A DNA stretch of 48,299 bases from Methanosarcinales archaeon. GTDB lineage: Archaea; Halobacteriota; Syntropharchaeia; Alkanophagales; Methanospirareceae. The notes under the pieces were generated by a model. It had not been told where the DNA came from and ran no database searches. It was given only the letters and a program-made list of their open reading frames with translations. This document shows, piece by piece, positions 1 through 9,212 of the stretch; position 1 is the stretch's first letter; each line of letters opens with the position of its first letter. The stretch is from assembly GCA_030611045.1 (NCBI GenBank), contig JAUWQN010000004.1:1-48299 (forward strand). The letters are read 5' to 3'. The position numbers were made by a program, and so were the translations under genes.

Positions 1-726
1 AACGTATTTTCTATCTTTTTCTGATGCGGTAGGTGCAAGCCCGCCAGCAATAAAGAGATACACATCTTCGACTTCTTCCCGAATCTCCTTGAGCACCTCA
101 AGCGAAACATCCGGCCCTTTAATCGGATTGAGAAAACCAAATACAGTAAGTATCTTGCCCTCTTCTGGTAATTGTAGCCTCCTCCTCGATTCTTTCTTAT
201 CTGCATCACTGAGCGCCGTACCATGTGTGATGATATGTATCTTCTCCAATGGTATCTTAAGCCGCTCCAATATCGCTTTCTGCGACTCAAGATGGACAAT
301 AACCTCGTCAGCAAGTTCAGCAAGCCGCTTAACGCAATTCTCGGCCCTCGTCATCACCCATCTTTGGGAGAATTGGAGTGGTCTTATAGAATGGATAGTT
401 ATTATCGTCCTTTTTCTCTCTGCCTTCAATCTCGTAAGCAGCGTCGGCAGTCTGTCATCAAGACCGTAAATGCCATACTCATGTTGAATATGAACGATCT
501 CTGAATCCTCTATGTTGCTGATAATGGGTTCTACATAATCCTCATTCCTATCCCAACAGGGTACAACCTCAAACCGCTCCTGCTTGACTGGTGCCGCACC
601 CTTCTCGGCAACTACCTTAATGTCCACTAAGGGACTCACCTTTTGGATGCCTTGAATGACATAATTTGTATAGGTGGCAATGCCACACTGCTGAGGGAGA
701 TAGGTTGATACGTATGTAATTTTCAT
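1..726 (-). CDS. Glycosyltransferase (GT4-like), partial, 3' end outside window
   Basis: The reverse strand is open for 242 codons from an ATG at 726 to the window edge. The start reads MKITYVSTYLPQQCGIATYT, typical of the N-terminal Rossmann domain of GT-B glycosyltransferases. HIQHEYG near residue 83, the VIVHLESQK stretch and HGTAL near residue 175 fit GT4 enzymes, which pass sugars from nucleotide-sugar donors to lipid or glycan acceptors at the cytoplasmic face. The second domain begins with LTVFGFLNPIKGPDVSLEVL, the usual donor-domain entry, and the ORF is cut soon after. The acceptor cannot be inferred. The gene is separated by about 90 bp from the truncated ligase on the same strand. 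Family assignment is confident; the specific activity is unknown. Confidence 0.85.
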   Translation of the reverse strand, partial: MKITYVSTYLPQQCGIATYTNYVIQGIQKVSPLVDIKVVAEKGAAPVKQERFEVVPCWDRNEDYVEPIISNIEDSEIVHIQHEYGIYGLDDRLPTLLTRLKAERKRTIITIHSIRPLQFSQRWVMTRAENCVKRLAELADEVIVHLESQKAILERLKIPLEKIHIITHGTALSDADKKESRRRLQLPEEGKILTVFGFLNPIKGPDVSLEVLKEIREEVEDVYLFIAGGLAPTASEKDRKYV

Positions 727-819
727 CTTAAACATTATTAGATCCAGATATTTAAAGATTTTTAAATCCCGTCCTATCTTTTCTAAAATAAATGGAAATG
801 GTGCGACGTAAGCGCTCTA

Positions 820-1710
820 TTACCTTTCTTCGTTTTTTTCGTTTATGTCCTGCATCACCGTTTCATCTTTATGCGTGTATATGCGTGCGGCAGCGCTTTT
901 CAGGATGTTTTCCAGCATCTCCGTATAGGACATTTCAGCAAAGGCAGCCATCTTTGCGAGATGCCCATCCCAGCACCAGCCCGGGTTAGGATTGACTTCT
1001 AAGAGTTTCGGATTGCCCTGTGCATCCAATCGCCAGTCGAACCGAGTATAATCTCTGCAATCCAGCCGCTCAAAGAGTTTCAAGCACCACTCTATGAGTT
1101 TCCGCTCCACTTCTTCAGGAAGTTCCGCGTGAATGGAGCGGATATTCCAATAGGGCGACTCGGGAAGCGACTTCGCTTCGTAGCCACAGATCTTCGGCAA
1201 TCCTTCTGGAAGCGATGAGTAATCCTCTTCGATAATCGGGAGAACCGTGTACGATTCGGGTGGATTGCCAACGATGCCTACGCTCAAATCTTTACCGGTG
1301 AGAAACTCCTCCACCAGTATCGGTTTATCATAGCCGAATTTCTCCCGTATCTCTGAAATAGCATTCGTCAGTTCCTCTGGGTTGTATGTCACACTTCGCT
1401 GTGTTATCCCGAAGCTGGAATCACCGAAGTTTGGCTTTGCAAGTACCGGGAAGTTAAACTGCAATTCGAAGGTACTATCTTCAGGCTTGATGAATATCGC
1501 TTCGGGTATGGGGATCCCGATCTCTTTTGCGATCCCTCGCACGAGCGACTTATCGTAACAGAACGCGAGACATTGTGGACCTGAACCCGTGTATGGGATG
1601 CCGAGCATTTCAAGAATTGCAGGAACATGCAATTCCTTCTTCGCATCGTTTAAAAACCCTTCATCACAGAGATTGAGGGCGAAGTCTACCTTCGCTTCCT
1701 TCTTTACCAA
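820..1710 (-). CDS. ATP-grasp ligase, D-alanine-D-alanine ligase-like, N-terminally short
   Basis: This protein has the central and C-terminal ATP-grasp domains of the D-Ala-D-Ala ligase family. The first recognisable block is VDFALNLCDEGF, then VPAILEMLGIPYTGSGPQCL, YDKSLVRGIAKEIGIPIPEA, the nucleotide-binding region FPVLAKPNFGDSSFGI, PILVEEFLTGKDLSVGIVG, and the metal-binding end LLEVNPNPGW. Family members usually have some 60 or more residues of Rossmann fold before VDFALN. Here the only near start is a TTG at 1710, and the frame runs just 17 codons further upstream to a stop at 1762-1764, with no better start. The gene begins inside the 3' end of the upstream methyltransferase (7-bp overlap). 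Because archaea lack murein, the substrate is probably not D-Ala-D-Ala; a carboxylate-amine ligation is all that can be inferred. It may be a non-functional remnant. Confidence 0.75.
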   Translation of the reverse strand: MVKKEAKVDFALNLCDEGFLNDAKKELHVPAILEMLGIPYTGSGPQCLAFCYDKSLVRGIAKEIGIPIPEAIFIKPEDSTFELQFNFPVLAKPNFGDSSFGITQRSVTYNPEELTNAISEIREKFGYDKPILVEEFLTGKDLSVGIVGNPPESYTVLPIIEEDYSSLPEGLPKICGYEAKSLPESPYWNIRSIHAELPEEVERKLIEWCLKLFERLDCRDYTRFDWRLDAQGNPKLLEVNPNPGWCWDGHLAKMAAFAEMSYTEMLENILKSAAARIYTHKDETVMQDINEKNEER

Positions 1711-2309
1711 ATCCTGAATAAGCGTAGAGTGATTGTAGAGATACGTGAATCGGATAAGAGTTCACCATGGGACGTAATCTCGCTAAAGCCCGCAGTCTTC
1801 AAAAGCTCATAGAGGTTCTCATGGGTGTAAAGTCGCTCTGCATAAAGTTGGTCAACAATCACACCTTTTCCAACGTGTGTTACCACCTCACGAGAAATCA
1901 GACGTTGCTCATCCAGTGCGAGCGAACGCTCACGGCAGACGAATAGGTTCTTATCAATCCATTCCCACGAACGAGGTTGGAAGTGCTCGCGGAGATACGC
2001 ACCGTCGGCAACGTCAATAAGAAAACGTCCCCATGGCTTCAAAACTCTAAAGATTTCCTTGAGCACTCTAAGGTCATCTTGAACCGTCTCGAAGTACCCG
2101 AAACTGTTGCCAAGGAGCATGACCGCATCGAAGGTATCGGGTGGATACGGTAGTCTTCTGGCATCCCCTTCTCGAAACTTCAGTGACACCCCTTCCTTCT
2201 TCGCTTGCGCTTTCGCTCGTTGAATAAGGTAATGTGAGCGATCTAATCCTTCTACATTTTTGAATCCCATTCTTGCCAGTTCTATGGCATGACGACCTTG
2301 CCAGATCAA
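1704..2309 (-). CDS. Class I SAM-dependent methyltransferase, N-terminally truncated
   Basis: The sequence starts inside motif I of a Rossmann methyltransferase: QGRHAIELARMGFKNVEGLD corresponds to the part just after the first glycine-rich turn. It is followed by the acidic SAM-ribose residue region (EGLDRSHYLIQRAKAQA), FREGDARRLPYPPDTFDAVM (motifs II and III), LLGNSFGYF and VLKEIFRVLKPWGRFLID. The family normally has about 40 residues before this point, including the first beta strand and the GxG turn. Here the coding similarity stops at about 2309, where a plus-strand MscS fragment begins. The listed start is a TTG that I do not believe is native. The missing SAM loop makes activity doubtful. 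The C-terminus overlaps the downstream ligase by 7 bp. Confidence 0.7.
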   Translation of the reverse strand: MIWQGRHAIELARMGFKNVEGLDRSHYLIQRAKAQAKKEGVSLKFREGDARRLPYPPDTFDAVMLLGNSFGYFETVQDDLRVLKEIFRVLKPWGRFLIDVADGAYLREHFQPRSWEWIDKNLFVCRERSLALDEQRLISREVVTHVGKGVIVDQLYAERLYTHENLYELLKTAGFSEITSHGELLSDSRISTITLRLFRIW

Positions 2310-2563
2310 TAATCCTTGATGAAATAAACAAACATCCGGATGTGATGCATGAAGAGGATAGAGAAGCGAAGGTGCGGGTTACTGAGCTTGGAGATTTTGC
2401 AGTCAATCTAAGAGCAGTATTCTGGGCGCCTGACAGACCTACGGCGTGGCGAACAGGCGCGGAAATAAGAGAATCGGTAAAGAAAAGATTTGATAGAGAG
2501 GGCGTTGAGATACCTTTCCCATATCGAACTGTGGTGTTCAAAAAGGATATGAAGGCGGAGTGA
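2306..2563 (+). pseudogene. MscS mechanosensitive channel, C-terminal fragment
   Basis: The reading frame gives IILDEINKHPDVMHEEDREA, then VTELGDFAVNLRAVFWAP, and ends KKRFDREGVEIPFPYRTVVF. This is the cytosolic alpha/beta C-terminal domain of small-conductance mechanosensitive channels; the pore helices and beta domain that precede it are absent. An in-frame ATG exists at 2273, but the residues between 2273 and about 2306 read through the antisense of the neighbouring methyltransferase and are not MscS-like. The fragment therefore begins exactly where the oppositely oriented methyltransferase loses its own 5' end. It lacks membrane segments and cannot form a channel by itself. Confidence 0.75.
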
Positions 2564-2655
2564 GCGGGCTAAGTCTGCAAAGCACCGATTTGTTACTGAA
2601 ATGGTCTGAAAATATCCTCCAAAAACATAAGGGAAATTAAAAAATAAAAAAGGAA

Positions 2656-2678
2656 AAGCTATAGAGAAACTATAGCTT
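2656..2678. terminator. Perfect 9-bp hairpin between convergent genes
   Basis: AAGCTATAG and CTATAGCTT form a perfect 9-bp stem around a 5-nt loop (AGAAA). It lies between the end of the MscS fragment on the plus strand (2563) and the end of the TRAM gene on the minus strand (2718), with an A-rich run just to its left. The symmetric position suggests a bidirectional 3'-end or RNA-stability element. Archaeal termination relies mostly on U-tracts, so the terminator role is inference. Confidence 0.45.
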
Positions 2679-2717
2679 AGCTTTGAAGATGTAGTATCTC
2701 ATAAGTGCGATTATATC

Positions 2718-2936
2718 TCACTCAGTAACTACTTCTGCAAATGCAACCCTCCTTGATACCTTCGTTACCCGTATCTTCACCTCATCCCCTTTCTTCGTGT
2801 TGGGCACGAAACATACAAATCCCTCTACTCGAGCTATTCCATCGCCTTCTCTTCCTACGTCCTCTATCTTCGCGTCGTAGGTCTCACCAACGTTTATAGG
2901 GGAACTAAATCCCCTTCTTTCTCCACTATATTCCAT
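2718..2936 (-). CDS. TRAM domain small RNA-binding protein
   Basis: A 72-residue protein made almost entirely of one TRAM domain, with YDAKIEDVGREGDGIARVEG and VCFVPNTKKGDEVKIRVTKV matching the family's beta-barrel strands. Stand-alone TRAM proteins are common in euryarchaea, where they bind RNA and act like cold-shock chaperones; some methanogens induce them in the cold. The ATG at 2936 follows GGAGG in TGGAGGTTTTGTAAGGTATG. The gene sits 158 bp downstream of rps7 on the same strand, so it may be transcribed with the ribosomal genes or from its own promoter (a TTTATATAAGG-like box lies near 3045 on the minus strand). Confidence 0.9.
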   Translation of the reverse strand: MEYSGERRGFSSPINVGETYDAKIEDVGREGDGIARVEGFVCFVPNTKKGDEVKIRVTKVSRRVAFAEVVTE

Positions 2937-3094
2937 ACCTTACAAAACCTCCATTTATACTTTCTTTCGCTTTTTATTTCGTTTGTGATGCAAAATCGCT
3001 TTATCCATCCACACCACGTAATTACCTCTATATTCTTACCTTATATAAACACTTGCAGCTAAAATCTAAAAACAAGACCTCCAATATAATCTCT

Positions 3095-3679
3095 TTACCT
3101 TGCCGCTCGTGCTATCCTTTCCCGCTCCTCTTTCTTGCTTATCGTGTGGCACTTCGCATTTTTAGCCGCTGCTATGAGTTCATCAGCAAGGCACCGCTCT
3201 ATGCTCCTCTTGCTCTTAAAAGCGCATTTCTGCGCTCCCTGTGTAATGTAGCGTAACGCTTGCTCTATCCTCCGTTGTGAACTCACGTCCACGGCTTTGG
3301 GAACTAATATGCCACCAAATCGCAACCTGATTGTCTCTTCTAACGGTCCTGCATTTTGGATTGCATCCACGAGCACCTGCAGTGGATTCATACTCGTAGA
3401 CTCATATATCAGATCAAAAGCGTTTTTAACACTCTTGTAGGTCTTCAGTTTCTTCCCCGTGTTCTTCTCCGACCGCATCAGTTTGTTAATCAGTAGTTCA
3501 ACAATGCAAACCTTCGATTCCTCAAACTGCTGTTTCGCATGTCTCCCTCCCGTATGCAGTGCGGACACAGGCTGGAGACTGATATGCTTCTCCAGGCCCA
3601 TGTCTTTTATCTCCACCTCTGAAATGTCCCATTTGTCAAATATCTTATCGAAATGCATTTGTATCTGCATCAACATCAC
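3095..3679 (-). CDS. rps7: 30S ribosomal protein uS7
   Basis: A small-subunit head protein that binds the 3' major domain of 16S rRNA and initiates its folding. The archaeal form is shown by [20 protein letters not shown], then [20 protein letters not shown], and the [15 protein letters not shown] core typical of S7. The C-terminus [18 protein letters not shown] is the conserved archaeal/eukaryotic tail. The 194-residue length matches archaeal homologs. The ATG at 3679 overlaps the stop of rps12 by 4 bp, giving translational coupling. An in-frame ATG two codons later is also possible. In many euryarchaea EF-2 or EF-1alpha follows; here a TRAM gene does. Confidence 0.97.
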   Translation of the reverse strand: MMLMQIQMHFDKIFDKWDISEVEIKDMGLEKHISLQPVSALHTGGRHAKQQFEESKVCIVELLINKLMRSEKNTGKKLKTYKSVKNAFDLIYESTSMNPLQVLVDAIQNAGPLEETIRLRFGGILVPKAVDVSSQRRIEQALRYITQGAQKCAFKSKRSIERCLADELIAAAKNAKCHTISKKEERERIARAAR

Positions 3680-4104
3680 CTCAATGTCTTCTCTTTTCTT
3701 CCTCTCACTAATTCCTGTAATGAAATATCGTTTACCGCCACGACTTTAAACCGTACTCCTGAGAGGTCTCCATACGACCTGCCTTTTCTCCCCCCTATTC
3801 CTTCTATCAGCACCTCGTCATGCTCGTCTATAAACTTTATTGCACCATCACCAGGGCAAAAAGCGGTCACCTGCTTACCATTCTTAATCAACTGGACACG
3901 GACACATTTCCTTATTGCTGAATTCGGCTGCTTCGCCTCTATCCCTACCTTCTCTAAGACAATAGCCCTGGACATGTGTGCGCCCTCCAACGGATCCGCC
4001 TTCTTCGCGGATTTCAACACCCGTCGTGCATAGTCCGGGCTCTTCAGTCTGAACACCTTTCTTCTCTTTTTCACCTTCCTCGCTGCGTATATCCCTCTTC
4101 CCAT
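3676..4104 (-). CDS. rps12: 30S ribosomal protein uS12
   Basis: A decoding-centre protein of the small subunit. [20 protein letters not shown] and [20 protein letters not shown] are diagnostic, with the loop [20 protein letters not shown] close behind. The N-terminus [20 protein letters not shown] is the archaeal type. Length of 142 residues is normal. It overlaps rps7 by 4 bp and lies 97 bp downstream of nusA, the standard archaeal order. No anomalies are seen. Confidence 0.97.
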   Translation of the reverse strand: MGRGIYAARKVKKRRKVFRLKSPDYARRVLKSAKKADPLEGAHMSRAIVLEKVGIEAKQPNSAIRKCVRVQLIKNGKQVTAFCPGDGAIKFIDEHDEVLIEGIGGRKGRSYGDLSGVRFKVVAVNDISLQELVRGRKEKTLR

Positions 4105-4201
4105 CTCTTTTTCTCCACAAGAACTGACTGTACTAAACTAAACTTTACTTTTCTTGATAAAACGTTTTACAAGTTTTGTATTTTTCGATGTGCCTTGTGC
4201 A

Positions 4202-4630
4202 TTATTTTATTATCACGGAGTCTACACCCAGATTTCTTTTAACCAGCAAGTTCACCTTCTTTATTCGCTCTCCATCCCGTCCTATTGCAATACCCTTATG
4301 CTTTGTGAGAACCTCGACGTATGCACACTGTTTGTCATTTTTGTCCAACAGTTCGACACTCTTCACAAGAGCAGGGCAAAGCAAATTCTCTATGAATTCC
4401 TTTAGATCCGGTGAATGTTCCACGACCTCTATATCCTTTCGGAGCATTTTTTTAACCTTGTTTATGTTTGTGCCACTTTTACCAATAGCCAAGCCCATGT
4501 CCCCTTTTTTAACCACTATTATTACCTTATTCGCTTCGGTATCCACTATGCAATCCTTGACTCCCGCACCAGTAGAACTCTCAAAGATCCCTATGCACCT
4601 TATTCCCTCAGTGTCTAACTTTACCGTCAG
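4202..4630 (-). CDS. nusA: Archaeal transcription factor NusA (two KH domains), CTG start proposed
   Basis: An archaeal NusA made of two KH domains that bind nascent RNA and RNA polymerase; it lacks the S1 and N-terminal domains of bacterial NusA. The KH loops are visible as GLAIGKSGTNINKVKKML and GIAIGRDGERIKKVNLLV. The first GTG at 4546 would delete the conserved first strand and helix. The frame extends upstream as LTVKLDTEGIRCIGIFESST, matching the family's KLTxE..RYIALFESLTGA pattern, to an in-frame TGA at 4639-4637. The only plausible initiator giving the full 142 residues is CTG at 4630, six bases after AGGTGA. A one-base indel near a GTG at 4638 is the alternative. It sits in the RNA polymerase-ribosomal operon. 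Confidence 0.85.
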   Translation of the reverse strand: MTVKLDTEGIRCIGIFESSTGAGVKDCIVDTEANKVIIVVKKGDMGLAIGKSGTNINKVKKMLRKDIEVVEHSPDLKEFIENLLCPALVKSVELLDKNDKQCAYVEVLTKHKGIAIGRDGERIKKVNLLVKRNLGVDSVIIK

Positions 4631-4657
4631 TTTTACTCACCTGCACTTTTCTCTTAC

Positions 4658-5038
4658 TTATCTCAGATTGATATTCAATGTTTTCTCTTTAGAGTGAACG
4701 TTAGGGGTCAGAAGCCGTAAAATCTCTGAATCACCCGTATCGGTAATACATAAGGAAGCAATAGGATACGGTTTTCCACATGCAAGTCCAAGTTCAAGGC
4801 TATTCGCCGGGTATTCATAAATGGTTCGTTCCCCGTTTTCCTCCGTTTCTGCATCTTCAAACACCCTTTTTGTCTTCTCAGGGCAATTGGAAGCGTGGAT
4901 GATAATCTTTGCTTCATTTCTCATAAATGCTTTTATCGTCTCCTTAGACCCTATTAGTACCTTACCGTTGTTTAAAACCTTTTGTAATTCTCTATTCACA
5001 TCTGAAAGCGCAACTGAGCTCTTTTTCGCCTTTGCCAT
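4658..5038 (-). CDS. rpl30e: 50S ribosomal protein eL30
   Basis: A L7Ae/L30e-fold RNA-binding protein of the large subunit. The pattern VNRELQKVLNNGKVLIGSKE, then AKIIIHASNCPE and ELGLACGKPYPIASLCITD is the L30e signature. At 126 residues it is a little longer than the usual 100 or so, with about 15 extra residues at the C-terminus after the LRLL motif. Its position between rpoA2 and nusA is the conserved archaeal arrangement. The start ATG follows GGAGAAACAGG. Confidence 0.95.
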   Translation of the reverse strand: MAKAKKSSVALSDVNRELQKVLNNGKVLIGSKETIKAFMRNEAKIIIHASNCPEKTKRVFEDAETEENGERTIYEYPANSLELGLACGKPYPIASLCITDTGDSEILRLLTPNVHSKEKTLNINLR

Positions 5039-5086
5039 CCTGTTTCTCCTATTTTATCTTGGCTCCATGCCTTTTTGTTTTTTGTT

Positions 5087-6472
<1,386 letters not shown>

Positions 6473-6514
6473 CTATTACCAAATATAAGTTTCTTTGGTA
6501 AATGTTTGAATATA

Positions 6515-9211
6515 TCAAGTTTCCACTTTTATCGATTCTCTTATTACTTCATCTATATCTACAAATTTTCCCGAATCGCTTTTTGATGGATCTACGCCGT
6601 CATCGCCATATTTAAATTGCACAACGGTCCCTCTTGTTTCTCTTACCGTTCCGTCATTCTTCACTTCGAGGTCTTGTAAAGCATTTATAAGCCTTCTCTG
6701 GAAATACCCACTCTGAGAAGTACGAACTGCTGTGTCAACTAATGCTTCTCTGCCCCCAACAGCATGGAAAAAGTATTCGGTTGGTGACAAGCCATCCTTA
6801 AAGGACGCCCTTACGAAGCCATGGGCATCTGCACTGCGGTCGCCAGGTTTAAAGTGGGGCAGCGTTCTCCCTCGGTAGCCCCGCTTTATCCGTTCCCCCC
6901 TAACCGATTGTTGACCTACACATGCTGCCATCTGCGTTAAATTAAGCATGGATCCTCTCGCACCTGATTTTGCCATAAGTACTCCAGGATTTTCTATTCC
7001 TAGATACCTCTCTGCAATGTCACCGGAATAATCTCTTGCACGACCAAGTTCCTGCATGATCAATAGTTCCAGCGTCTCATCTACTGTCCTCCCAGGCAAA
7101 GTTTCCAGTTCTTCTCCTTCATACGCTCTTATCAATCTCTCGACTTTCTCCTCAGCTTCATGCACTGCCTCTTCCCTTATTTGCTCCTTCCCTTCCTCTG
7201 GAATATCCTCATCGCTTATACCAAAACTGAAACCCACCTGCTTGATATAATTGATGGCAAGTCTGGCAACATTTTTTATAAACACTTTTGTAATTTCTTC
7301 CCCATACTGCCTGAAAATCCGCGCAATTATTATCCCTTTAAACGAGCCCAACGCATTTTCATCTATTATACCGCATACTAAATTCCCGTCTTGTATCCTA
7401 ACGTATGCATCGCGTGAGCATTTTTCCTTCTTACATTCCTCTCCACTTTCAACGCATTTCGCACACGTTTTTCCTTGGAATTCTAAGTTCAATCCTCTCG
7501 GTAATATCATGCTGAATACCTGCTTCTCAGTCCAATATGGGATAGGGCGTACCTCATCACCTTTCGTACCTGATACTTCATATCCATCAGGTGGCTCAAA
7601 GGTTCCCGCAGGCACTCCTAAATCATCAATATCTATTTTATGCAATATATCCAGCACTTTCTCCTTTTCAAACCTCTTCTCTCCCCTCGTGAGTAAAAAC
7701 AAACCGGTGATATAATCATGGATACTGCCAATAATAGGTCTGCCAAATCGGGGTGATATTATGTTTCGCTGCACAGCCATCAGTATCTTCGCCTCTGCCC
7801 GTGCTTCTTCCGTTTGCAGCACATGCATGTTCATCTCGTCGCCATCGTAATCCGCATTATATGGGGGACATACCGTAGGATTTAACCTGAACGTCCTACC
7901 GGGCATTATCATTACATAGTGCGCCATTATACTCAATCTATGCAACGAGGGTTGTCTGTTGAACAGCACAATGTCGCCATCCCGGATATGCCGTTCTACC
8001 TTCCATCCGATGTCTAACTCCTCTGCCAACGTCTCATAATTGCTCTCGGTTACTTTCACTTTCCTACCGTCGGATCGTCTCACGTAATTCACACCCGGAT
8101 GAGTTCTCCCCCTTCTTACGGTCTCCCGCATCACATCAAAGTTCCTTTCAGTCACATTAACCGTGATTGTCAACTCCTTTGCGATCGCTTCAGGCACACC
8201 AACTTCATCTATATCAATATCGGGATCGGGGGATATAACCGTTCGAGCGGAGAAATTCACTCTCTTTCCGGATAAAGAACCCCTAAACCTGCCTTCCTTT
8301 CCTTTTAATCGCTGTGAGATTGTCTTAAGGGGTCTACCACTCCTGTGTCTTGCTGGAGGTACCCCCGCAATATCGTTATCAAAATAGGTGTTTATATGAT
8401 ACTGAAGCAGCTCCCACAGGTCTTCTATTATTAACTGAGGTGCACCAGCATCTCTATTCTCCATAAATCGTTGATTGATTCTTATTATATCCACCAATTT
8501 ATGGGTAAGGTCATCTTCGCTGCGCTGTCCGCTTTCTAACGTAATAGAAGGTCTGGCTGTTACTGGAGGAACGGGCAATACAGTAAGGACCATCCACTCG
8601 GGTCTCGCGTTTTTTGGAGCCATACCGAAAAGAGCTACATCTTCCCCTGGTATTCGTTCAAGTCGTTCTCGTACATCGGTAGGCATTAATCTGCGCTCTT
8701 TCTCTTCTTCGTCTATTTCTTTATAAGCAGTGGGTTTATCATATTTTATGCGCTGTTGGAGTTCACCGCAATACATGCAGACGCTACACTTCGCTGCTTC
8801 CTTGAATAAAAGCTTCACTACATCGCCTACGTCCGCTTGCCTCTCCCTCTGCCGTTCTATATCTTCTAAAAACCTATTCCTGTCTTCTTCCCCTAGCAAG
8901 ACTTTACCACATTTCCTGCATGTTGCAGTTAGTATGCGGTATATTAACTTAGCATATCCTATATGGATAACCGCAGCTTCAAGATCAATGTGCCCAAAAT
9001 GCCCTGGACATTCACCCATCCGACCACCACAGGTCTTACATCTTAACCCAGGATCAATAACTCCAATATGCTGATTCACCAACCCACGCTCGATTGGGAA
9101 ACCATCTTCACCATAGGTATCAGGGGTTATTATCCTCGAAGCACTCATCTTTCTTATCTCTTTCGCGGATAACAAGCCAAATTTTATCCCTTTTATCTTT
9201 TTCGTTCTCAT
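6515..9211 (-). CDS. rpoA1: DNA-directed RNA polymerase subunit A'
   Basis: The N-terminal part of the largest catalytic subunit. Zn ligands are visible in CKTCGGRMGECPGHFGHIDL (clamp zinc site) and in CRKCGKVLL with CSVCMYCGE. The active-site Mg-binding loop is NADYDGDEMNMH around residue 451; Tyr replaces the Phe of many homologs. RFRGSLSGKRVNFSARTVIS and FNRQPSLHRLSIMAHYVM are universally conserved. An extra Cys cluster (CAKCVESGEECKKEKC) lies near residue 590. Length 898 is normal. The ATG at 9211 follows the rpoB stop after one base, so translation is coupled. Confidence 0.98.
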   Translation of the reverse strand: MRTKKIKGIKFGLLSAKEIRKMSASRIITPDTYGEDGFPIERGLVNQHIGVIDPGLRCKTCGGRMGECPGHFGHIDLEAAVIHIGYAKLIYRILTATCRKCGKVLLGEEDRNRFLEDIERQRERQADVGDVVKLLFKEAAKCSVCMYCGELQQRIKYDKPTAYKEIDEEEKERRLMPTDVRERLERIPGEDVALFGMAPKNARPEWMVLTVLPVPPVTARPSITLESGQRSEDDLTHKLVDIIRINQRFMENRDAGAPQLIIEDLWELLQYHINTYFDNDIAGVPPARHRSGRPLKTISQRLKGKEGRFRGSLSGKRVNFSARTVISPDPDIDIDEVGVPEAIAKELTITVNVTERNFDVMRETVRRGRTHPGVNYVRRSDGRKVKVTESNYETLAEELDIGWKVERHIRDGDIVLFNRQPSLHRLSIMAHYVMIMPGRTFRLNPTVCPPYNADYDGDEMNMHVLQTEEARAEAKILMAVQRNIISPRFGRPIIGSIHDYITGLFLLTRGEKRFEKEKVLDILHKIDIDDLGVPAGTFEPPDGYEVSGTKGDEVRPIPYWTEKQVFSMILPRGLNLEFQGKTCAKCVESGEECKKEKCSRDAYVRIQDGNLVCGIIDENALGSFKGIIIARIFRQYGEEITKVFIKNVARLAINYIKQVGFSFGISDEDIPEEGKEQIREEAVHEAEEKVERLIRAYEGEELETLPGRTVDETLELLIMQELGRARDYSGDIAERYLGIENPGVLMAKSGARGSMLNLTQMAACVGQQSVRGERIKRGYRGRTLPHFKPGDRSADAHGFVRASFKDGLSPTEYFFHAVGGREALVDTAVRTSQSGYFQRRLINALQDLEVKNDGTVRETRGTVVQFKYGDDGVDPSKSDSGKFVDIDEVIRESIKVET

Positions 9212-9212
9212 T

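Noticed and set aside
820-2309. Methyltransferase and ligase as one fused enzyme
   Set aside because: They are in different frames with a 7-bp overlap, and each lacks its own N-terminus.
4202-4546. nusA beginning at GTG 4546
   Set aside because: It would remove the conserved first strand and helix of the first KH domain, which are clearly encoded upstream in the same frame.
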